Shown: positions 1 through 10,800 of the stretch, one piece after another
Numbering within the stretch: the stretch's first letter is position 1
How the letters are laid out: every line of letters starts with the position of its first letter
From: Metaphire vulgaris
Taxonomy: Eukaryota; Annelida; Clitellata; Crassiclitellata; Megascolecidae
Direction of reading: 5' to 3'
NCBI GenBank assembly: GCA_018105865.1
Contig: CM030834.1
Coordinates: 8,704,668 to 8,768,667, forward strand
Length of the DNA: 64,000 bases
Position numbers and translations under genes: made by a program
Notes under the pieces: generated by a model
Database searches by the model: none
Seen by the model: the letters and a program-made list of their open reading frames with translations, nothing else
What the model was told of the DNA's origin: nothing

Positions 1-391
1 AGGCACGCCCGAAGTGGGGGTGCAGAGGGTGCAGCTGCACCAACTTGAAAATTCAGAGGGTGCAATGCACCCCCTGGAAAGAGGATGGTCTGCACCCCCT
101 CTGCGCCCCCTGAATCCTGAAAAACAGGGGGTGCAGAGTGTACAGACGAACTTTTTTGCTTGTCAAACTATTTTGAAGGTAAATATATTCTAGCGTTGAA
201 GACATTTTTTGCTTGTCAAGCTATTTTGAAGGTAAATTCTAGCGTTGAAGACCTTTTTGCTTGTCAAGCTATTTTGGAGGTAAATTCTAGCGTTGAAGAC
301 CTTTTTTGCTTGTCAAGGATTTGAAAGAGAAAATTTCACTTCGAAAAAATCTGCACCCCGGCCTACCCAAAATTCGTTCCGGCGGGCCTGT
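1..391. mobile_element. GTGCA-rich TIR element, cut by the window start
   Basis: The left end (CGAAGTGGGGGTGCA) and right end (AAAATTCGTTCCGGCG) match the two ends of the element at 28964-29205. Four tandem units carry the T-tract/GCTTGTCA module (145-317). Confidence 0.55.
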
Positions 392-607
392 CCAGAAGCC
401 AGCTGTGATTAGGCTCCTACAGTACGTACTGTACGTTCATAATGGCGCTTAACTGAAGACGTTCGACAAACAATACTTCAACTTGTAGGCCTTATTTTGA
501 TTGTTGGTAATTCCGGATCGTTGAGTCCACTAGACCACTACCCTTGGAAATCTCTGCCACTTCCTTCTTTGGAAAACTTGATCCTCTCTAGTTTTGAGAC
601 CGACATT

Positions 608-752
608 CAGGGCCGGCCTTAAGCCTGGGCAAACCGGGCCTGTGGCCAGGGCCCCGCTCCTCTAGAGGCCCCGCGCAAAGCCTTCGAAGGGCCCCGCGAC
701 TAGCCATGACCCTATCTCGCCCGGGACACCGCAAAACGTAAGGCCGGCCCTG
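608..752. mobile_element. 145-bp hAT-type MITE
   Basis: TIRs CAGGGCCGGCCTTA at both ends; exact 8-bp duplication CCGACATT at 600-607 and 753-760. GC-rich, non-coding. Confidence 0.85.
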
Positions 753-1339
753 CCGACATTATTTTTAGATCAAAATAGCCTAGGCCTACTAATAAAACTT
801 TCAATTATTAGTTTTTCAATATCAGCTACATGGCAGATGCTAGCGAAATAATTTTAAAATACGAGCATTGGCCTATCGTTTTTAAGATTTATAGTGCACA
901 CTGCTCCCCTAGTGAAAAAAGTAATATAAAAACTAAAATTTAACAGGATATGATTCTTCTATATTATTTAATCATTTGTACTTAAATATTTTTACAGCAG
1001 GAATTACGCTAGCTTAATTGAGATTTCAATGAATGTGAAGGCGAATAAAAAATTAATAATTAATTCGTTTTTATCTCAGCATCCTGACTTGCCATGCACA
1101 ATCGTCTCGCGTGCCATGGGTTCGCCAGCCTTGGAGTACTGGACTAGGGCATAGCCTCATTTTTTCCGGCTAGAACCACCCCAATCTTTTACCTGGTGAA
1201 TGCAGTAATTTATGTAACGTTAGTTCATCTTTAGGCTAGATCATATTTATAAGCAATTTGTCACAAATTGTGCATTTGTAAAGTAAAATTGTGCATACGA
1301 ATATAACAATTTTACTTGTGTTAAAAGGAATGAATATAA

Positions 1340-3156
1340 CACTGGTCTACATTTTTAAAAAAAATTTCTGCTGACGTAAGTATTTTTGCTGATTTTACCC
1401 AATTGAGAGGTGCTGATTCCAGATATGACGTCAAAAAATATGCAACACGTCAAATTTTTTCGCAAATGAGGAATGCTTAATTAAAGGTGTTAAAGTCAAA
1501 CATAAGGGAAAATAGGAAATTCTGAAGAACTGATAGCACGTAATATTTTTTATTCAGCCAAAAAATGAGTCTGTCGTCTAACCAAGAGAGCAATAAGAGC
1601 AATAGCTAGTTCTTAAATTTAAGTTTTGAGAAAGGAATCTTCTCTTTTTGGATGCTCCGGTATAGTTATGGTCACAGTTGTCACGCTGTAAACACCAGCA
1701 GTAGTCTGCCATAATGTTTGAGTTCCATCTGCCTTGATATCTACGTTCCATGATAGGGATGTCTTGATGGAAGCATTCTCCTTGTTCTTCACTCATAGCT
1801 CCAAGATTTGAAGTTCAGGTAGCTATGAAAGAAATGCAACTTGACACTCATGTTTGTTCCAAATCTTCGAAAATCAATCTTCGAATTTTGAACTGAAAGG
1901 TCATAATTCTCGACTCTTAAGTTGCCAAGTAAGTCAGTAATCAGGTCGCAAAAAGCATCTTGTCTACAACTATAACATCCCATTGATTCAAAAAGTCCTT
2001 TGATGTAGATGCAGTATACAAACTCCTCCTCCATATGGAAATACAGTATTTCAAAAGATTCATTCGCTCTGCCATGATACATAAGCGTGGTTCCTGGAGC
2101 CAACACTGAACAGACTCTTTTCCTTCAGTCTTGAACCCAGTAACTCTGCTGACTTCGGCAGATCTAGGTCTCATATTAGGTCATGGTTGAATGTTTGGTG
2201 CATTCCAGCGTCAACTTCTAAGGCCACGAAATCTTCGCAATCGGTGTCTGTTGACTGGCAAAATTCATCGTCGTCAGAAACTCCCAAAGTAGTGCAAATA
2301 GGTACAGGAACTTCGTCACAGTGAGCAACCGGTCTCAGAGCAGATGGGAGATTTGGGTACTGGATGGAAGATTTTGTCTTTGTGAACATGCCTGAAATAT
2401 TTACCAGGCAGAAGTAGCAGTCATCAACATGCATGGTTTCGAGGCTCTCGGCACACCATTGGAACTCCAAAGTTAAGACTTTTCCTCTGACCTTTAGTCT
2501 TTTTCTCTGACCTTTAGTCAAATTATGAACTGTCTGAGGCTTTCAACACATGTCCTGCACACTTTATGTGGTGCCCAAGGTTTTCCTGGTCACCCAATTT
2601 AACTGCGAAATATGCATGCTAAGCTTTACGCACAAATTCAGAACCTCTCTCCTTTGTTTAGGTGTTGTAAAACAACCACAAATGTAGCAAAATTTGTCAG
2701 GATCATTCCTGCACTGCTCACGAAGTGTTCGAGTGCTGGGTGACATATTCCACAGAAAGCTATTTAGAAGAGTTAAATTTGCTGCGACCTGTAAGCCTCA
2801 TGAACGACTGAATGCTGCCGTCGGTTTCACGCTGCTTATATAGGCCTATATCCATAAAAGGCTGACGTCTGCAGTTTAAAACTGCCCATTAAACTGTTGT
2901 ATTATTAAATAGTTATGCCCACTGCATATTAAGCATATCTTTTTGGACATCCTTATCTTTTTGCATATTCAATATAGCTAAAGAATTATAATACATAATG
3001 CTACATTATTACAGTAAACAGTAAATCAGTAAACAGCGTTTTGCGCAAAAACTGGACGTGATAGGAGAAAATGGGTGTGATTTTTGGATTCAGCACACCA
3101 AAATACATAAAGATCACATGTTGTCTTCAAGTCAGCAAAATTGACGTAGACCAGTG
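1340..3156 (-). mobile_element. TIR DNA transposon with 6-bp target duplication carrying a decayed gene of an unnamed family
   Basis: Ends are inverted repeats (CACTGGTCTACATTTTT on the left, CACTGGTCTACGTCAATTTT read inward on the right). They are flanked by ATATAA at 1334-1339 and 3157-3162. The element is 1817 bp. Its interior, on the minus strand, holds pieces of one broken protein, described separately. I could not assign it to a named superfamily. Confidence 0.72.
1575..2746 (-). pseudogene. Broken transposon-borne gene of an unnamed animal family
   Basis: In order on the minus strand: NDPDKFCYICGCFTTPKQRR (about 2715), HVDDCYFCLVNISG and IQYPNLPSALRPV (about 2430-2330), then SFEILYFHMEEEFVYCI (about 2060), NMSVKLHFFHSYLNF (about 1850) and MSEEQGECFHQDIPIMERRY (about 1796). 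These blocks follow the order of a protein family that I recall as uncharacterised and multicopy in several invertebrate genomes. Frames change several times, and the middle of the protein (between about 2250 and 2080) appears deleted. It is not functional here. Confidence 0.6.
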
Positions 3157-3265
3157 ATATAAATCGTCAATTACATTGACAGTCGAGTTTTTGCTGCGAA
3201 AATCATCATGATTCTTTCCCATCGTCAATGCCAAAAAACTAAGCGATGAAACTTTGTTACGGTTA

Positions 3266-3680
3266 GGGGCTGTCTATTAATTACGTCAACAATTTAGAGG
3301 GGAGGGGTTTCAAAAAGTTTTATAGTTGTTGACAGGGGGAGGGGGGTCAAGAGAAGTTGACGTCAACAATTTAACTTTTTACAAATAATCAAAAACTAGG
3401 AAATTTCATGGAATACTACTTACTACAATGGAAAGAGGCATGACTAAAAAGGTCATCAACACCACATTTTGACACTCGATGAGCAAAAAAGGGGAAAATG
3501 GTCATCACCGCAAAAATAGGCCTAATAACCTTGTTATTGGGACCTGTCATTGATCTTGGGGGTGGGGATCAAAGTTTTGACATAATTACGAGGGGGTAAC
3601 TGAAAGTTGACAGTTGTTGACAAGCGGGGGAGAGGGTCCAAAATTGCCCAAAAATGTTGACATAATTAATGGACAGCCCC
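3266..3680. mobile_element. Harbinger-type MITE (copy 1)
   Basis: 26-bp TIRs beginning GGGGCTGTCYATTAATTA, with a TTA duplication on each side (3263-3265 and 3681-3683). Three-base TTA/TAA duplications are typical of PIF/Harbinger elements. Confidence 0.8.
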
Positions 3681-3994
3681 TTAAGATATCTTTATTCTTA
3701 TGAAAATGTCTGAAAATTCGAGTCCCGCATGCAGTTGCCATTATGCCTAATTGGCTACAAGCTCCGTCCGTGTTTAATTCGAATAAACCCCCAATAGGCC
3801 TACAGACATAGGCAGTGTTGGAGTTACCGGAGGGTTCTGGGGGTTGAACCCCCCAGCTAACTTTACAACCCTCCCAAAAATCGCATATCGGGTACATGCA
3901 GTTTCTGTCATTCATTGAATTTCAGTCTTCAACTCCCCCAGCTCAAATTTCACAACTCCAACACTGGGCATAGGCCTATATAGACACTTAGCTG

Positions 3995-4303
3995 CAGTGG
4001 CGTAGCCAAGGGCGGTTTGGGGGTTAAACCCCTCCCTTTGGCTGTCGAAGGAAACAAATTACATGCTTTTTCATGCATTTTTCATTTTTGGACGCGAGTT
4101 TGGGGGTCAAAACCCCCCTTGGGTGGCTGCCGATTGAAAAAATTCAAAATGCTATAGAAAACAGAAATAAACTAGACAGAATACGAAGGTGACAACCTTT
4201 TTGCTTGTCAGCTCCTAAAAAAGAAAAATAAGAACAATTTCGCATAGTTTGGTCACGATCTAAACCAACCCTCCCCCTTCCGGAAATCCTGGCTACGCCA
4301 CTG
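3995..4303. mobile_element. 309-bp hAT-type MITE, CAGTGGCGTAGCCA family
   Basis: TIRs CAGTGGCGTAGCCA at both ends; exact duplication CTTAGCTG at 3987-3994 and 4304-4311. One T-tract module lies inside (4189-4210). Confidence 0.85.
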
Positions 4304-4572
4304 CTTAGCTGTAAAACCACACTATCAAGCACACATAAATAAAAAAACTGACATTCACCGTTGTACCACTAATCTTCGGGGTTTCTAGTCTAATGTCTCA
4401 CTCGTTATTCTAAAAGCAAGTAGGCCTATGTGAAGACGCGAAGGTGATGGAAGAAACGACTAATTAGTCGGAATTTCGTGATGCGTTCGCACCATGTTGC
4501 GATGTCATGAACAACGGCAACAGTCTTCGTGTAAGAATCCAGGATCCGCACACAACAACCACCTGTCATCTC

Positions 4573-4748
4573 CTAAAGTCTCGATTCTCCGTCCGCAGAG
4601 GCCTTTCTGGCAGCCACCTTCTCCTTTCTCGCCGCTTGTGTTCTCTGGAGGAACGGAATCGTGTAGAATAGTAATCCTCCGATCACCAGCAAAACACCGG
4701 CGACCTGCAGCGCCGTACCATACGTACCCGTAATCTTGGCAATCCTGC
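4573..4748 (-). CDS. MCT copy A exon 5 (C-terminus)
   Basis: Two bases complete the Ser codon, then RIAKITGTYGTALQVAGV, TM12 and a Lys/Arg-rich tail, with stop at 4575-4573. The acceptor sits right below a long (TG)n tract on this strand. Confidence 0.85.
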
Positions 4749-4758
4749 CTATACGCGT

Positions 4759-4822
<64 letters not shown>

Positions 4823-7800
4823 ATTTTCAGTTTAACAATTGCTAATCGCTAAAATGATCCTATCCAGTGTTTTATCCAGACTCCAGGCCTTTGGGGGGGG
4901 GGGGATTGAGGCTTTCGGGGGAAAATCGACTTGGTTGGAGGGGAAAAGGCACAGTTCAATGCAAAATTTGTGGAAGTGCTGAGATTTTTTTGGGTGGGGG
5001 AATTTTGAGGTTTTGGGGGGAAAATCTCCCTCCTAACAGGCCTGTATAAAACACCGATCCTATCCTATTGGGCAATCTATGACCGACTTCTATTGAAATT
5101 ATCGCATGAAATGCAGCAAAGTGTCAAAATTGGCACTGGGTCTATTGTCTTTCCAAGAATATTCAGAATTAATGCTGCACGCCTCCACGGGTTTCTAATC
5201 ATTCACAAGTAAGTCAACCAAATTAAACTCGGGTTAACCTCGGGTATAGTTACTAGCAAAGACCCGATACTTTGGCCGTTGCTTCGGCAGCGCGATTACA
5301 TTAGCAGACCAGTTCTGCTGCGTTTCGTCAATCATTTGGTGCAAACGCGGCGTTGTCTTTCACCCAGTGTTTTATAGACTCCAGGCCTTCGGGAGGGGGG
5401 GGGACACAGTGACTTGGCTGGAGTGGAAGAGCCACAGTTCAATGCACAAATTTGTGTCACTGCTGATTTTTTGGGGGTAGGGAGAATTTGAGGTTTGGGA
5501 CGGGATAAACAGGCCTGGATAAAACACTGCTTTCAGTCTTTCACCTTCCTTCGACTGCCAACCTGGATCCACAACCTTGACAACTACGGACTACGGATTA
5601 CGGACTATGGATTTCACCCAGATTGAGCGCTCGTGAATAAGCCGGTGCACTGCGTCAAGCTTTCTGGTAGCGCTATAGAATTTGGTTGTCTTACTTGTGA
5701 ATGATTAGAAATCCGTGGAGGCGTGCAGCATTAATTCTGAATTGGGCAACAGTTTTCCAACCGCTATAAATGGTCTGCAGCTTTCAGCAAAGACCGAATA
5801 ATTGACAGCATTCCAATGGCAGAGCACCGCCACCACCACCACCATAAAAAATAGCCACCAACACTTGCACCTCCAACAGCAATGCGCTTAGGATCAAATC
5901 CATAGGATCTAGCATTGTCGATTACATGTTTCACAGCTGTAAAGCAGTCATCAAAAGAGGCTGGAAAATATGCTCAATTGCTCATCCACAGTCGAACTGA
6001 TTGGCTACAGGAAAGGGAAAAGCAGTCACGTGACTTATGACTGATAACTTTTGCCTTCCATAGCGCACAAAAATCATCGCCCATTAATTAATTATTAGAC
6101 CTTATCGAAAACTGAAAACTTCATGAGTGGAACTAATTTCGAATTTTTAAAATATTCCGACGTGGCAACCGCGTATAGCGAATGCCCAGTGACGTGCAGA
6201 GAGTGGTGGGCGCCCAGAGCCATGTCGATAAAAAATATTTGACGAGCAGAAAAATGTCTCCGAGTAAATTTTGGCGCTCCATCTGGTCGGCGCCCCGGGG
6301 CCACCGCACCCCCTCTGCACGCTACTGCGAGTACCAGTCATCGGTTGACTTACTCAGTGCTGGTAGCAGAGGAATGATCAGGAGGCCCATGATCATGGTC
6401 GAAAACCCGAGCCCCGACGGCGTCTTAGCCTGTCCGACCAGTTCGGTTACGATTACGACCATCTGAGCCAGGTACGTGCCTCCGAGTAGCCCGAGCACGA
6501 CAACGTAGATGATCATCACAGGCTTCGACGGGAAAAAGGGAAAGACGATCGTAGCGGCTCCGGCGACCAGGAAGCTGAATCCGATGATGAACGGCTTCCG
6601 GACGAGCCCGAGGTCGGCGAACCAACCGCCGCTGACACGGCCGACGAGGTCGGACACCCCGAGGATCACGATCATGTTGGTAGCGACGTCCTTGCTTCGC
6701 CACACCTCGAACGCGTAGACGGGCAGGTACGTGGACAGGTTGATGTAGCCGCCGTGGCCGATGGCAAGTCCTGCCACGTAGGCGATGTAGGCCCACATGA
6801 CTAGAATCTCTTTGTCGCACAGCCTCTGAAAAAGCATGCGCACGAAGAGACCGAAAGTCATCTTCGGCGGAGGACCCGGTGGCGCCGAAGGAGGAGGAGG
6901 AGGAGGAGGCGCGGGAGGAGGAGGAGAAGCAGCTGCGTCGGGTTCTGGAGTCTGCTTGACGACAACCGCCGACGATCCGCCGGCAGGTAGGTTCTCAACG
7001 GAACCGTTGGCAGATAGGTCGATGATCTTGCTGCCGACCAGCTCGTAGCGCTTTTCGCGCGTGCGTTTCTCGCCGTCAGCTTCGGACGCGGTGACCACGA
7101 TTTCCGGCAGCGGCTGCTTCGTCGTCGTCGTCGCCGCCGCCGGTGGCGGGGACGCTGGAGCCGCCGCTGCCGAGGCTCTGGCCGGGCGGTTGTAGAAGGC
7201 GACGGGTCGAAGCAGCAGCGATGCCGGAATGGCGTGTAGGATGATGGCAGAGTAGATGAGAGTGGTTCCGGTGAAACCGTAGTGTTCCGTCGACAGGTTA
7301 ATGAACAAGGGAAGAAGGAGCGTTCCTATGCTTCCTCCGGCTGCAGCCAGGCCGTTGGCCAGCGACCGACGACGCAGAAAGTATTGGTTCACCATGACCA
7401 TCGAAGGCCCAAATGCAAAGCCGTATCCGATACCTAAGTTGATCCAAAAACATAACGAGCAAATATTGTTCGATTTTTCAAAATAGCAGCAGGAGTTCGA
7501 CCAGCTCCCGCTATTGGTGTAGCCACGTAGGGAGGGTAGAGGGCGGGACCCCCTATTCGGACTGGGACCGGTCGTGATATTCGTGCAAAGCCGTTGGGGG
7601 AGGTTAGGTAGTATACAAGATCGAAGAGAATGCAAGAAATTTTTAAGAGCTACAGGATGAAAGCGAAACAGGACGGAATGACGTTTTTTAGCTTGTCAAT
7701 ATTTTTTGACTTTTTGTCCAACCATTTTGTTCAAAAATGCCGATATGCCCCCCTCCCATTCCGGAATGCTGGCAGCCAGGCAACGCCACTGACTCCCGCA

Positions 7801-10800
7801 GCAGCATTATTGATCTTCAGCGAGAGTTGGATCACTCGGATGCAGGGCCGGATTAAGATCCGAGTGGACCGGGGGGCTGAGAAAAAAAGGTCGTCGCCTA
7901 TACTGAAAATCTCTGACAAGCAAAAAATAATGGTTATCTCCCTTCCAAATCGTGCTGACAAGCAAAAAGAGGTTATCTCGAAAATCGGTGCGCCTATTTT
8001 CATGATGGGCCGGGGCTACAGACCCCTCAGCCCCCGCCTTAATATGGCCCTGCTCGGATGACTTGAAACCACGTTTTTACGTCTCCTGGGGAGTACAAAC
8101 TCGGCCATTGGGGTTAACTAAATTTACAACCCCTTGGCAGATAGTGCACTGACCTCACTGAGCCTTTTGTATACCAAGACGTCAGGCGATTAATGACGTT
8201 TTAACGACGTTATAGCCTACGCAGTGTACGTTAAAGGTGTTCTTGTTGACGTTATTCAGGGTGAAGCGACTTTTTGTACAGTACAATGGAGGAGACACAA
8301 AACGATTTCAATTGGGTCAGATGAAGATACTTTTAGATCGACCGCCTGATGAAGATGCAGAAGACATTTCCTGTCCGTGAACAATTGGTGAAGAGGAAAA
8401 GAAGAGAAATTTGAAGGTATGTCTAATTTTTATGACAAAGAATAAAAGACAAGTTCGGAAAATACCCAGCACCCAAATACCGAAGGAGATAGAAGGGTCG
8501 TGAAGCCACATGTCATAAACCAGTGTATAATATATCAATTGCATCTTCAAAACATCCGCATCGAGTTTAATGGATTACTATGCACTATTATAGGCTACTA
8601 GTCAACAAAGCATTTCTACGGTATAGGTAAGGAAAAACGAAGCTTACCGCTTATAAGTCCGAGGAAGACGATTACAACGTAGATGTTCTTTGCAAAGTAC
8701 GTAAGAAACATCCCGAGGAACATCATGATCGAACCGAACATGCAAGCGACTCGCATAGTCTTAATGGCTCCCACCATGTTGCCAACAGGAGCTGAAAAGC
8801 GCATAGCAACTACATGTATGTTCGTATAAGGTTGAAGTTCTGTTGGATGAGTGGCGTCGCGAGGGGGTGCGGGAGGTGCGGGGGCCGGGGGTGCGGACCG
8901 CACCGGGTGACACCACCTAGGTTGGTGACACCACAACAAGGATGACTTTTTTGCTTGTCACGGCATCTGAGAAGGAAAATTGTGAGGGCGATGACCTTGT
9001 TTTGCTTGTCACAGCATTTGAGAACGATTTTACCGCACTGGGTGACACCGACCCTATAGCGACGCCACTGAGACTAACGTAAAAAGAAGGATGGTAATCG
9101 TCGTGTTCTGTGGATTTCTGTGGTCCATTCTCGTTTCCAGGGAACTTATTTTCAGTTCTCCGTCAAATTTTCCACCAAGCAACTACACTATAGCCATTCA
9201 GCCTATTACTCTTGCATACATGAACAATCTAGACTTCGTGTCCAAAAGGCTGACGGTTTGTCCGTCATACATACAGGGCCGGACAGACCGGATTAAGGTC
9301 CGAGTGGGCCGGGGGCTGAGAAAAAAGGTCGTCGCCTCTACTGAAAATCTCAGACAAGCAAAAAAAGGTTCTCTCCCTTCCGAATCGTGCTGACAAGCAA
9401 AAAAAGGTTATCTCGAACATCGGTGGGCCTATTTTCATGATGGGCCGAGGGGCTACAGCCCCCGCCTTAATATGGCCCTGCATACATACGAAAAACTGTC
9501 TGTGATTTACATTAGTGGCCCGACATATGCATCGCCGAGGCAGATTTTCAATCTTTCTACGCAATTAGGCTAAACCCAACGAATAGGGAAGGCATGGCAT
9601 ACCAGGCCTACATGAAACATCAAACCATCTTTGCTATAGAAATCTCACAGTGAATAATTATAACCTAATTATCTTTATGCCGCCGAAGCCGAGTGCCTGT
9701 GACGTGACTTACAGAAAATGGCGAATCCTCCGGCGAGAACGGAGACCGTCAGGGACGTCAGACTGTCATCGGCATCATAGTTCTCACGGAGTCCGAGAAA
9801 GAGAACGCCCATCGATCGAAGTCCTCCATTGACGAAGAAATTCAATCCGAAAGCACCTTAACCATTCATTCAACATATCAAACTATGATGATCTGTGCAT
9901 TTCTCCGATATATTTAGACAAAGTTTGACAATTAGATTACCGAAACAGGAGCAGTACAATCATAATTAATTCAATTAATAGATTTTATTCAATGGCTACT
10001 CAATTGATCATAACTGAATCAACAAATAAATGAATTACTCAAGAAAAAAGAATGTCAATTAAAGTTTGGCGTTAAAGAGTTAAAGATTTGTCAATATATC
10101 AATCCTAAATGTGGAATTGCAATGAAAAAGCTGGTGTCTAAACTTTTTAACGTGTTCTTGGTAAACAATCACTGTTTTAGAATCATGTGACTAAGTTAGG
10201 GGCTATCCATTAATTACGTCAACAAAATAGGAGAGGGGTCTGAAAAAGTTTGACAGTTGTTGACAGGGGATCAAGATAAGCTGACGTCAACAAATTCAAA
10301 ATTTCATAGACTAGGCCTACTATTTATTGCAACGGGAAAAAGCCTGAAAAGAAAAAAGGTCATCACCACATTTTGACACGAGGAGCAAAAAAGAGGCCAT
10401 CACCGCAAAAATAACAATCTTCTAAACTTTTTAGGGGGCCGTGACTGATCATAGGGGCAAAAGGTTTTGGCATGTCTATAGGGGAGTCACTGAAAGCTTG
10501 ACAGTTGTTTACAAGGGGTCAAAAATTGTTTAAAAATTGTTGACGTAATTAATGGACAGCCCCTTAGCTGCTTTTGAATGAATCCACTTGTAAATTATAA
10601 ATAGATGGAATGACTATGAAACCATTTCAAGATCAAAATTAACACATTCATTATAATCAAAGTAATCCTAGTTTTGACTCTGGCATCGAACTATTCAACA
10701 GCATATTTGACCGTACAGTAGAACCCGTGTAACAGGAGAGCAAAAATGAGAAGTATACTGACCAAGACAGACCATCCATGCCCATCCGTGGTCGACCGGA

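Noticed and set aside
6836..7048. Plus-strand Gly-rich frame
   Set aside because: Antisense shadow of the Pro-rich loop of MCT copy A.
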